Shown: piece by piece, positions 37,146 through 45,131 of the stretch
Numbering within the stretch: position 1 is the first letter of the stretch
Layout: the number at the start of each line of letters is the position of its first letter
NCBI RefSeq assembly: GCF_003352465.1
Contig: NZ_CP031153.1
Location: 1,912,465 to 1,976,464 of the forward strand
Direction of reading: 5' to 3'
Length of the DNA stretch: 64,000 bases
Source: Kordia sp. SMS9
GTDB taxonomy: Bacteria > Bacteroidota > Bacteroidia > Flavobacteriales > Flavobacteriaceae
Made by a program: the position numbers and the translations under genes
Notes under the pieces: model-generated
The model's database searches: none
What the model was told of the DNA's origin: nothing
What the model saw: the letters and a program-made list of their open reading frames with translations, nothing else

Positions 37146-37331
37146 GTATAGTTTTTTTTTGGTTGTTTTGTGTGATGGAATCTATCATTGGCGCATCCTA
37201 AAAAATAAAATAGAAACATTCCATAAAGATTCTAATCGAATACATAGTCGTTGCAAAATGCAGTTCCTTTCCAAAGATAAAAATAGAAAAGCAATAACAA
37301 TTTAGAAAAGTAGTAAAACCTTTGAAAATCA

Positions 37332-37362
37332 TTGCATACGAATGATTTGTACTTTATCTTTG
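37332..37362 (+). promoter_or_regulatory. Promoter of the heme O synthase/oxidase gene cluster
   Basis: TTG (37332-37334) and TATCTTTG (37355-37362) separated by exactly 20 bases, a full match to the Bacteroidota consensus, 19 bp before the ATG. Confidence 0.7.
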
Positions 37363-37381
37363 CAGGAATTTACGAAGGTTG

Positions 37382-38293
37382 ATGAAAACGGCATTGAATA
37401 CACTCAAAAAAACATACTCATTTGCTTCAATATTTGAAGATTTTAAGCAGCTTACAAAGGTTGGATTGGCCATTAGCGTAGTCTTCTCTTCGTTGGCAGG
37501 ATACTTACTTGCAGTTGGTGCAGATGGTTTCAGTTTCAAAATACTTAGTTTACTTGCTTTAGGCGGTTATTTTATGGTGGGCGCTTCTAATGCATTCAAT
37601 CAAATTATAGAGCGCGACTTAGATGCATTGATGGATCGTACTAAAAACAGACCGATTCCGTCAGGACGCATGTCAGTAACGACAGCTTTCATCATTGCAG
37701 CAATATTTACCATACTAGGAATTGGCATTTTATATGTGATCAATCCAAGAACAGCAATGTTTGGTGCCATTTCTATTTTCTTGTACACTTGTGTATATAC
37801 GCCATTAAAAACAAAAACGCCATTAGCTGTATTTGTAGGTGCGCTTCCTGGAGCCATTCCGTTTATGTTGGGTTGGGTAGCGGCTACAAATCAATTTGGA
37901 ATTGAACCAGGGATTTTATTCATGATTCAATTCTTTTGGCAATTTCCACACTTTTGGGCAATTGGCTGGTTTTTATTTGACGATTATAAAAAAGGCGGAT
38001 TTTTTATGTTGCCCACAGGAAAAAGAAACAAAGCCACCGCATTGCAGATCATTATGTATACCGTTTGGCTGATTTTAATTTCGATATTTCCAGTTTCTGG
38101 ATTAACAGGCGAATTAAAACTATCCATCATCGCAGCAATTTTAGTATTCATTGCGGGAATTGGATTGTTGTATTACGGAATCCAATTGTATCGAAAAATG
38201 GACAAAAAATCGGCAAAAGCATTGATGTTGGCTAGTGTGGGATACATCACCTTAATGCAAATAATATTTGTGGTAGATAAATTTTTACAATAA
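37382..38293 (+). CDS. cyoE: Protoheme IX farnesyltransferase (heme O synthase)
   Basis: UbiA-family inner-membrane prenyltransferase that converts heme B to heme O, the precursor of heme A for the aa3 oxidase (also called ctaB). The 303-residue protein has about nine helices and the prenyl-diphosphate/Mg motif NQIIERDLDALMDRT followed by KNRPIPSGRM; the second polar loop is WLFDDYKKGGFFMLP-like. I use ATG 37382; a TTG immediately before it adds only one Met. First gene of a cluster with the remaining oxidase subunits. Confidence 0.94.
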   Translation: MKTALNTLKKTYSFASIFEDFKQLTKVGLAISVVFSSLAGYLLAVGADGFSFKILSLLALGGYFMVGASNAFNQIIERDLDALMDRTKNRPIPSGRMSVTTAFIIAAIFTILGIGILYVINPRTAMFGAISIFLYTCVYTPLKTKTPLAVFVGALPGAIPFMLGWVAATNQFGIEPGILFMIQFFWQFPHFWAIGWFLFDDYKKGGFFMLPTGKRNKATALQIIMYTVWLILISIFPVSGLTGELKLSIIAAILVFIAGIGLLYYGIQLYRKMDKKSAKALMLASVGYITLMQIIFVVDKFLQ

Positions 38294-38296
38294 ACT

Positions 38297-38878
38297 ATGG
38301 ATTTAACGCAGGGAACATTTCAGGAGAAGAAAGACAGATCGAGAAAGATGATGTTGTGGTTTGCTATGATTAGCATGTTTATGACCTTTGCGGGATTGAC
38401 GAGTGCATACATAGTAAGTCAAGAACGACCAGATTGGCTAGACAGTTTGGTGTTGCCAACTGCATTCTTTTACAGCACGCTGGTAATTATTGTAAGTAGC
38501 ATTACATTTCATTTGGCAAAAGTGTCCATTCAAAAAGGACTCAGACAAGCAACAACGATGTATTTATTGCTTACGTTGACACTTGCTGCTGCGTTTGTAA
38601 TTTTACAATTTGTAGGGTTCAATGAAATCATTGCAAATAAGTTCTTTTTCACAGGAAAATCGAGTTCTGTTACGTCCTCTTTCATTTATATCATTACGGG
38701 AGTGCATTTATTGCACGTCGCGGCAGGTATAATCGTATTATTGGTTGTAATTTATAATCATTTTAAACAAAAGTATAAACAAGGGCAAACACTTGGTTTA
38801 GAACTAGGTGCAATGTTTTGGCATTTCCTAGATGTATTGTGGGTATTTTTGTTTTTATTTTTATATTTCTTATCATAA
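38297..38878 (+). CDS. Cytochrome c oxidase subunit III (short copy)
   Basis: Heme-copper oxidase subunit III family, 193 residues with five helices. Typical features are the N-terminal KMMLWFAMISMFMTFAGLTSAYIV and the C-terminal HLLHVAAGIIVLL ... GAMFWHFLDVLWVFLF with the family's WHFLDxxWVF ending. No redox centre; it stabilises subunit I and the proton path. Three bases separate it from cyoE. It is the shorter of two tandem subunit III genes. Confidence 0.9.
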   Translation: MDLTQGTFQEKKDRSRKMMLWFAMISMFMTFAGLTSAYIVSQERPDWLDSLVLPTAFFYSTLVIIVSSITFHLAKVSIQKGLRQATTMYLLLTLTLAAAFVILQFVGFNEIIANKFFFTGKSSSVTSSFIYIITGVHLLHVAAGIIVLLVVIYNHFKQKYKQGQTLGLELGAMFWHFLDVLWVFLFLFLYFLS

Positions 38879-38924
38879 GAAAAAAATGTAAATTTGAACA
38901 ATTTTTTAAAAATGTTAACTTTTT

Positions 38925-40010
38925 ATGGAAGCTACTGTTTCAAATACAGGCACAGAAGGTAAAGTTTGGGGAGGCGGAAATCAGCCGTTGAGAGCAAGCT
39001 ATGGAAAAATGATGATGTGGTTTTTCATCCTATCGGATGCACTTACGTTCTCAGGATTCTTGGCAGCGTATGGATTCTCAAGATTCAAATTTATTGATTC
39101 ATGGCCAATTGCAGATGAAGTGTACAATCACTTCCCAGGAATACACGGAGACAATCCAATGTATTTCGTTGCCTTAATGACTTTTATATTAATTGCGTCA
39201 TCAGTAACGATGGTGTTGGCAGTAGATGCAGGTCATCACAATGACAAAAAGAAAACTACGTTCTACATGTTCCTCACGATCATTGGAGGAGCTATTTTCT
39301 TAGGATCGCAAGCATATGAGTGGACAAACTTTATCAAAGGTTCGTACGGAGCATTGGAAACAAAAGGAGGTCAAATTTTACAGTTTGTTGATACAAATAC
39401 AACCCCCGAAGATGATAAAATGTATCGTATTTCGGTAGAAAAATTTGCAACAGCTTCTTTCAAAGAGCGATCACAGCACCAAAGTAAAAATGGATTGTGG
39501 TATGCTTCAGAATCTTCATTGCCAACATATTCAGTACAAGACGTAGTTACAGGATTCAATGAAAATCCAAACTTAGCAGTTCGTACACAGGAAATTATTC
39601 CAAATGTAGCGGCGTTAAAAGCTTCTGATAATCCAGCAGATGTAGCCAAAGCAGCACGTTTTGAAAGTATGTACATCAATGCAGATCATAAAGGACACAA
39701 AGGAATTTTAAATCGTGCAGCATCCGAAAAAGCATTAAAAGATGCGGTGGTGTATGTAAAAGGAGCAAATCTTGTCCACAACGAATATGGAAATAGATTG
39801 TTTGGAGATTTCTTCTTCTTCATCACAGGATTCCATGGATTCCACGTATTCTCAGGAGTAGTTATCAATGTTATTATTTTCTTCAACGTGTTATTAGGAA
39901 CGTATGAAAGAAGAAAAAATAACTATGAAATGGTAGAAAAAGTTGGACTCTATTGGCACTTTGTCGATCTAGTTTGGGTATTCGTATTTACCTTCTTCTA
40001 CCTAGTTTAA
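38925..40010 (+). CDS. coxC: Cytochrome c oxidase subunit III (long copy)
   Basis: Second subunit III, 361 residues. The fold ends match the family: MMMWFFILSDALTFSGFLAAYGFSR near the N-terminus, GFHGFHVFSG and GLYWHFVDLVWVFVFTFFYL at the C-terminus. Between helices lies a hydrophilic insertion of about 120 residues (about 140-285) absent from the short copy, which is peculiar to Bacteroidota-type subunits III as far as I know. It starts 46 bp after the short copy and is followed by subunit IV. Confidence 0.9.
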   Translation: MEATVSNTGTEGKVWGGGNQPLRASYGKMMMWFFILSDALTFSGFLAAYGFSRFKFIDSWPIADEVYNHFPGIHGDNPMYFVALMTFILIASSVTMVLAVDAGHHNDKKKTTFYMFLTIIGGAIFLGSQAYEWTNFIKGSYGALETKGGQILQFVDTNTTPEDDKMYRISVEKFATASFKERSQHQSKNGLWYASESSLPTYSVQDVVTGFNENPNLAVRTQEIIPNVAALKASDNPADVAKAARFESMYINADHKGHKGILNRAASEKALKDAVVYVKGANLVHNEYGNRLFGDFFFFITGFHGFHVFSGVVINVIIFFNVLLGTYERRKNNYEMVEKVGLYWHFVDLVWVFVFTFFYLV

Positions 40011-40043
40011 TAAAAATATATCAAAGAAATTATATAAAGCATC

Positions 40044-40442
40044 ATGGCACACGATCACGGACATACGGAGCACAAATTAGCCATATTTAGAGGAAGACTT
40101 AAATTTAAGTCGAACGTTCAAAAAATTTGGGGCGTTTTAATCTTCTTATCTATCGTAACAATTATAGAAGTAGGATTTGGTATTGTTAAACCTGGAATCT
40201 TAGTAGACAACTATTTTCTCGGAATGAAATTACTCAACTGGGTATTTATCATTTTAACGATTGTAAAAGCATATTACATTGCATGGGATTTCATGCACTT
40301 ACGTGATGAAAAAAGTTCGTTGCGTAGAGCAGTTGTTTGGACGGCAGTATTCCTAATCAGCTATTTAATATTCATCCTTTTGCAAGAAGGAACGTATATT
40401 GAAGATGTAAAAACAAACGGATTCATCAAGTGGGATTTCTAA
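40044..40442 (+). CDS. coxD: Cytochrome c oxidase subunit IV
   Basis: A 132-residue protein of the prokaryotic subunit IV family with three helices (about 28-48, 60-82, 93-113) and the pattern ILTIVKAYYIAWDFMHLRDE. It begins with a His-rich leader (MAHDHGHTEH), like CoxA and the ActF loop. It is an accessory subunit of the aa3 oxidase in the inner membrane. It ends the subunit genes; a terminator follows at 40468. Confidence 0.88.
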   Translation: MAHDHGHTEHKLAIFRGRLKFKSNVQKIWGVLIFLSIVTIIEVGFGIVKPGILVDNYFLGMKLLNWVFIILTIVKAYYIAWDFMHLRDEKSSLRRAVVWTAVFLISYLIFILLQEGTYIEDVKTNGFIKWDF

Positions 40443-40466
40443 AATGACACTAAAAAACACATAAAG

Positions 40467-40496
40467 AAAAGGCAGTAAATTTTACTGTCTTTTTTT
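40467..40496 (+). terminator. Terminator after coxD
   Basis: AAAGGCAGTAAA pairs with TTTACTGTCTTT (one G-U pair) followed by a T run; it lies 25 bp after the coxD stop. Confidence 0.75.
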
Positions 40497-40810
40497 ATAC
40501 CTATAAGGGAACGATTCGTTTCAAATAAAGTAAAGAATGATGGTTTTAGTCTTGAATAAAAAGGACATGTTAATTCTTTCTAAAAACGAATCAAAAAATA
40601 AAAAAAACGACAGATTCTCGCGGTAAATCGCCAACCGATTTTTATTTTTGTACTATGAAAGTTTTGGCAGGAAAAAGCTTGAATATCTCAACTGGAAACG
40701 GTTGCACAACTAATTACAAATAAAATACGTACGTAGAAATATCTCAACGAAACACCATAAAGTTTTGAAAGGTATTTGTATCATAAGTAAAACACGCTAA
40801 GAACGCACCC
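40497..40810 (+). promoter_or_regulatory. Intergenic leader of the SCO gene group
   Basis: TATTTTTG (40643-40650) matches TAnnTTTG and would start a leader of about 155 bases before the ATG at 40811. A 22-codon ORF (40655-40723, MKVLAGKSLN..., ending TNYK) begins right after this element, almost leaderless; it could be a leader peptide or chance. Nothing else is recognisable here. Confidence 0.35.
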
Positions 40811-41506
40811 ATGAAAAAGAAGATCATTTTAGGAGTTTTATTCTTATTGCCAGTATCCATTGTATTAATTCTTCTTTTTACAAATCACAATTACAGACCA
40901 CTTCCAGTAATCAAAGAAAATGTAGCCGAATTGGTAAACTACGATTCGTTTGAAAATAAAGACTCCATTCAGTTTGATGGAAAAATTACCATTCTAGGCT
41001 TTTTGGGAAGCAACTTAGAAAATAGAAAAATCAACGTACTAAATCTCAATCAAAAAATATACAAACGCTTCAGCGGATTCAAACATTTTCAACTTGTCAT
41101 GTTGCTGACGCCAGGACAAGAAGCAATGATTCAGGATCTAAAAAATGAAATCAGCCGTTTTGCAGACGAACTCAAATACTGGAATTTTGTCATTGTAGAC
41201 AAAGAAGAATTGGAACGTATTCACGACGGATTGGAATCTCCATTGCCTTTAGATGAATACGGAAGTTCTGAGTATATGTATATCATTGACAAAGACAAAA
41301 ACTTACGCGGTCGCATCGACGATCGTACCGACGCTGAAATCGACGAAAAAGCTGCGCCATACATGTTGTATGGATACAATACCATATTGATCTCAGAATT
41401 GTCTGGAAAAATGACTGACGACATCCGAATTCTTTTCAAAGAATACAGAGGAAAAGGGAAAAATGAGAATTCGGATACAAGAAGAACGGAAGACTTGAAA
41501 AAATAA
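40811..41506 (+). CDS. Cysteine-less SCO-like membrane-anchored protein
   Basis: A 231-residue protein with one N-terminal helix (about 4-23) and a periplasmic domain laid out like SCO/thioredoxin: a strand GKITILGFLG where SCO has GKVTVMEFFF, then GSNLENR at 66-72 where SCO has TTCPTICP, and SEYMYIIDKDKNLRGRID where SCO has EHQGYFALIDKYGFIRS. There is no cysteine in the whole protein, and the copper-ligand His is replaced by SEY. It therefore cannot do thiol or copper chemistry like SCO. It is 3 bp upstream of the true SCO gene, so a partner or scaffold role in oxidase copper loading is a reasonable inference. Confidence 0.7.
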   Translation: MKKKIILGVLFLLPVSIVLILLFTNHNYRPLPVIKENVAELVNYDSFENKDSIQFDGKITILGFLGSNLENRKINVLNLNQKIYKRFSGFKHFQLVMLLTPGQEAMIQDLKNEISRFADELKYWNFVIVDKEELERIHDGLESPLPLDEYGSSEYMYIIDKDKNLRGRIDDRTDAEIDEKAAPYMLYGYNTILISELSGKMTDDIRILFKEYRGKGKNENSDTRRTEDLKK

Positions 41507-41509
41507 CAC

Positions 41510-42214
41510 ATGCAAAAAAAGAACTATTCATACATCGGAATCGCATTTATCATGTTGGTCTTTGGAATCATTTTCATTCCCAAAATTGTCGATAAAGTAC
41601 AAAAAGGGGAAACGATCGAAAAAGACCGTATGAATATTGTAGGAGCAGAGCGAAATACAAAACTCCTCTATCTTAAAATTGATGGAAAAGCGCGTCGAGT
41701 GCCAGATTTCCTATTCACAAATCAAGACAGTTTAGAAATTTCCAATCAAGATTTTAGTGGGAAAGTCACGGTGATGGAATTTTTCTTTACAACCTGTCCC
41801 ACAATTTGTCCTGTAATGAACAGCAACATGCGAACGTTGGATGAAGAATTTCACGAAAGAGACGATTTTGCCATTGCATCTTTCACCATTGACCCTAAAA
41901 CTGATACGCCAAAAGTACTCAAAGAATATGCAGAACGCTATGGCGTAAAATCACTCAATTGGCATTTCTTAACGGGCGATTTGGAAAAAATTCACGAACT
42001 CTCCAACAAAGGTTTCAATATCTTTACAGGAATCAACCCAGAAGTTGCTGGCGGATTTGAACATCAAGGATACTTTGCATTAATTGACAAATACGGTTTC
42101 ATACGTTCGCGAAGAGACAACCATGGAAATCCAAAAATCTACTATCAAGGAACAGATATAGAAGAAGTAGAAATGTTGAAACAAGACATTAAAAATTTGT
42201 TAGAAGAAGAATAA
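41510..42214 (+). CDS. SCO1/SenC copper chaperone for cytochrome oxidase
   Basis: A 234-residue membrane-anchored thioredoxin-fold protein (helix about 7-24) that delivers copper to, or reduces, the CuA site of subunit II. The copper-binding CxxxC is intact as C96-PTI-C100 in FFTTCPTICPVMNSNM, and the conserved His is in FEHQGYFAL. It starts 3 bp after the cysteine-less paralog and is followed after 7 bp by the DUF420 gene, so all are probably one operon next to the oxidase subunit genes. Confidence 0.93.
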   Translation: MQKKNYSYIGIAFIMLVFGIIFIPKIVDKVQKGETIEKDRMNIVGAERNTKLLYLKIDGKARRVPDFLFTNQDSLEISNQDFSGKVTVMEFFFTTCPTICPVMNSNMRTLDEEFHERDDFAIASFTIDPKTDTPKVLKEYAERYGVKSLNWHFLTGDLEKIHELSNKGFNIFTGINPEVAGGFEHQGYFALIDKYGFIRSRRDNHGNPKIYYQGTDIEEVEMLKQDIKNLLEEE

Positions 42215-42221
42215 ACATACT

Positions 42222-42785
42222 ATGGAAGCGACCACCGACATCGAAAAAAAATACAAAAAGCTCATCATTGCATTATCAATTGCAATTCCTGTAGTCGTAG
42301 CGATTTTATTTCGTGTAAAACTGGAAGATGTAGAACCTTTAAGCTTTTTACCGCCAATTTATGCAACTATAAATGGAATCACAGCAGTTTTCTTAATTGC
42401 TGCGGTTATCGCCATCAAAAACAAAAAAGTAAAGCTGCATGAAACGTTCATGAAAATCTGTATTGGACTTTCGGTAGCATTCTTAGCCATGTATGTAGCG
42501 TATCACATGACGTCTGAATCTACCAAATACGGAAATCCTGATGCATTAATGCGCGGCGTGTATTTCTTTATCTTAATTTCTCACATTATATTAAGTATTG
42601 CCATCATTCCTTTAGTATTGATCACGTATGTAAAAGCGTTGGCAAAACGCTTTGACAAGCATAAAAAAATAGCAAAAATTACCTTTCCGATTTGGTTATA
42701 TGTGGCTATTACAGGCGTTGTAGTCTACCTTATGATTTCTCCATATTACAAACACACCATAGATGCCGTAAACGCAATTCCATAA
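42222..42785 (+). CDS. DUF420 membrane protein, likely oxidase assembly factor
   Basis: A 187-residue protein with five helices and the DUF420 pattern (LPPIYATINGITAVFLI, KLHETFMKICIGLSVAFL, YHMTSESTKYG, FFILISHIILSIAIIPLVL). In Firmicutes a DUF420 protein (CtaM) is needed for aa3-type oxidase assembly; a like role here is inferred from family and from the position next to SCO. The stop overlaps the next ATG by one base (TAATG). Confidence 0.83.
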   Translation: MEATTDIEKKYKKLIIALSIAIPVVVAILFRVKLEDVEPLSFLPPIYATINGITAVFLIAAVIAIKNKKVKLHETFMKICIGLSVAFLAMYVAYHMTSESTKYGNPDALMRGVYFFILISHIILSIAIIPLVLITYVKALAKRFDKHKKIAKITFPIWLYVAITGVVVYLMISPYYKHTIDAVNAIP

Positions 42786-43015
42786 TGAAAAAGAAACACT
42801 ACATACTATTCACTCTTGTACTTTTATGTGTACTTCCGTTAGATGCACAATGCGCCATGTGTAGAGCGGTGTTAGAATCGGAGGCAGACTTATCGCAAGC
42901 CAAAGGTGTCAACAACGGAATTGTATACCTCATGGCAATTCCATACATATTAGTAGCAATTACAGGGTTTTACATCTACAAAGTCTTCAATAAAAAAACT
43001 TCTGAAAAAGCATAG
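42785..43015 (+). CDS. Small CxxC membrane protein of the oxidase cluster
   Basis: A 76-residue protein: signal peptide about 1-22 (ending LDAQ), then QCAMCRAV with a CxxC (Cys23 and Cys26) right at the predicted mature N-terminus, a short polar stretch (LESEADLSQAKGVNNG), one helix (about 46-66) and a basic tail. The mature protein would present a CxxC on the periplasmic side, close to the membrane. I do not know a named family. I chose ATG 42785 because it is coupled to the DUF420 stop and gives the signal peptide; a longer in-frame start would lie inside the DUF420 gene. Role in copper or heme handling is inference. Confidence 0.7.
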   Translation: MKKKHYILFTLVLLCVLPLDAQCAMCRAVLESEADLSQAKGVNNGIVYLMAIPYILVAITGFYIYKVFNKKTSEKA

Positions 43016-43185
43016 CGACACTCAAAGCTCTATCATTAAATAAAAAAATAGAATCTTTTGTAACGAATTTGTCTTTAGAGAGTCTTATACATATTAGCAT
43101 CAATCAAAAACAAGATTAACAGAATATTAATAACACTTGTAACCGCAAATATGTAATATTGTGTTAACAAAACACCTAACCATCT

Positions 43186-43887
43186 ATGATCCAGATTAAG
43201 GAATTACACAAATCCTATCGTATGGGAAGCAACTCACTTCACGTACTCAAAGGAATCAATCTTGATATAAAAGAAGGAGAATTTGTCTCTATTATGGGTT
43301 CTTCAGGTTCAGGAAAATCTACACTGCTAAATATCATTGGAATGTTAGACGAAGCCGATGAAGGTTCGTACGTATTAGACAATGTTCCTATCAAAAACCT
43401 AAGTGAAAAAAAAGCAGCAGTATACCGCAATAAATTCTTAGGATTCATTTTTCAATCGTTCAACTTGATCAATTATAAAGACGCAGCTGACAATGTAGCA
43501 TTGCCCTTATACTACCAAGGTGTTTCACGAAAAATCAGAAAAGAAAAAGCATTATACTATCTTGAAAAAGTGGGCTTGGCAGATTGGGCACACCACTTAC
43601 CAAGTGAACTTTCGGGTGGACAAAAACAACGTGTCGCTATTGCACGTGCATTAGCTTCCGAACCTAAAGTTTTACTAGCAGATGAGCCAACAGGAGCATT
43701 AGACACGAAAACTTCGTATGAAGTCATGGACTTTCTTCAAGGAATTAATGATGAAGGAAAAACCATTCTAGTAGTAACACACGAAACTGACATCGCCAAT
43801 ATGACCAAGCGAATTGTACAGCTAAAAGATGGTGTTATAGAAGAAGATAAATTTGTAGAACAAGTAAGAGCCTCAGCACATGTTTGA
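43186..43887 (+). CDS. ABC transporter ATPase, MacB/LolD type
   Basis: A 233-residue ATPase: Walker A GSSGSGKST at 38-46, Q-loop FIFQSFNLI, signature LSGGQKQR, Walker B VLLADEPTGALD and switch His in VVTHETD. This subfamily powers MacB-type mechanotransmission, driving export through a periplasmic adaptor and TolC. It is the first gene of a five-gene operon (ATPase, two permeases, adaptor, TolC); its end overlaps the first permease by 8 bp. Confidence 0.93.
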   Translation: MIQIKELHKSYRMGSNSLHVLKGINLDIKEGEFVSIMGSSGSGKSTLLNIIGMLDEADEGSYVLDNVPIKNLSEKKAAVYRNKFLGFIFQSFNLINYKDAADNVALPLYYQGVSRKIRKEKALYYLEKVGLADWAHHLPSELSGGQKQRVAIARALASEPKVLLADEPTGALDTKTSYEVMDFLQGINDEGKTILVVTHETDIANMTKRIVQLKDGVIEEDKFVEQVRASAHV

Positions 43888-45112
43888 TTTAGATCGTTGG
43901 CTAGAAATATTCCAAACTATCAATAAAAACAAGCTAAGAACACTCTTAGCCGGTTTCACTGTGACGCTCGGAATCTTAATTTTCACGATCCTTTTCGGAA
44001 TGGGGAACGGTCTTAAAAACACGTTTTACGAAGCGTTTCAAGACGATGCACAAAATACCATCTTCATCTATCCTGGCTTTGCTACAAAACCCTTCAAAGG
44101 ATTCAAGGAAAACAGACGCATTGAGTTTGAAAACGAAGATTTAGAATTCCTCAAAGAAAAATTCGCAGGACGCGTGCAACACATTACAGCGCGAATCCGT
44201 AAAGGAGTTACTGCAAAATACAAAAACGAATATGGAAGTTACGATGTGCGTGCTGTACATCCATCACATCAACTCATAGAACAAACAGACATCATAAAAG
44301 GGCGTTTTGTCAATCAAAATGATATCCAAACAGATGCGAGAATTGCAGTCATTGGCCGTTTGGTAGAAAAAGACTTATTTGGAGGAGAAGATGCCATTGG
44401 AGAATATATCAGCATGAACAAACTCATTTATAGAGTTGTAGGTGTATTTAGCGATAAAGGTAGTGGCGACCGCGAAGAACGCAGAATATATACACCCGTA
44501 AGTACGACACAATTAATCTACAAAAACACAGAAAAAATAGATCAAATCAATTTGATGTATGACATGAGTATTGGTGCTGGTGGTGCGAGTAGACTTTCCA
44601 AAGAAATTGAAACAGCACTCAAAAAGAGACACAATGTTGCACCAAGCGATCGAAATGGAATCTATGTAAACAACAATATTGAAGAACTTTCTGACACCTT
44701 GCAATTTGCAAGTGTATTACAAATCATAGTCCTGTGGATTGGTATTGGAACCTTGTTTGCAGGCGTCATCGGAATTAGCAATATCATGGTATACATTGTA
44801 AAAGAACGTACCAAAGAATTAGGAATCAGGAAAGCATTAGGAGCCAAACCAAGTTCGGTAATCGGTATGATTTTGCAAGAAACAGTCGTCATCACCTTAA
44901 TCTTTGGATACATTGGTTTGCTCATAGGAAACTCTATACTGAACTCTATGGGCAACAAACTAGAAGATTGGTTTATCACCAATCCAAGTGTCAGTCAAGG
45001 AACTATTATCGGCGCTACGATTATTTTAGTCCTTTCCGGACTTATCGCAGGATACATTCCTGCAAGGCGCGCCGCCAGAGTAAAACCAATTGTAGCACTA
45101 AGAGACGAATAA
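43880..45112 (+). CDS. MacB-type ABC permease (first of pair)
   Basis: A 410-residue permease with the four-helix FtsX/MacB plan: one helix near the N-terminus (about 20-40), a large periplasmic MacB_PCD domain (about 45-275), and three C-terminal helices around IWIGIGTLFAGVIGISNIMVY, the motif ERTKELGIRKALGA and the ending ARRAARVKPIVALRDE. It acts as a heterodimer with the next gene (inference from tandem order). Substrate unknown. Confidence 0.9.
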   Translation: MFDLDRWLEIFQTINKNKLRTLLAGFTVTLGILIFTILFGMGNGLKNTFYEAFQDDAQNTIFIYPGFATKPFKGFKENRRIEFENEDLEFLKEKFAGRVQHITARIRKGVTAKYKNEYGSYDVRAVHPSHQLIEQTDIIKGRFVNQNDIQTDARIAVIGRLVEKDLFGGEDAIGEYISMNKLIYRVVGVFSDKGSGDREERRIYTPVSTTQLIYKNTEKIDQINLMYDMSIGAGGASRLSKEIETALKKRHNVAPSDRNGIYVNNNIEELSDTLQFASVLQIIVLWIGIGTLFAGVIGISNIMVYIVKERTKELGIRKALGAKPSSVIGMILQETVVITLIFGYIGLLIGNSILNSMGNKLEDWFITNPSVSQGTIIGATIILVLSGLIAGYIPARRAARVKPIVALRDE

Positions 45113-45131
45113 CTAAGAACCAAGAAGGAAC

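Noticed and set aside
42692..42784. Longer form of the 76-residue CxxC protein
   Set aside because: The extra codons overlap the DUF420 gene and have no hydrophobic or family character; the coupled ATG 42785 yields a signal peptide.
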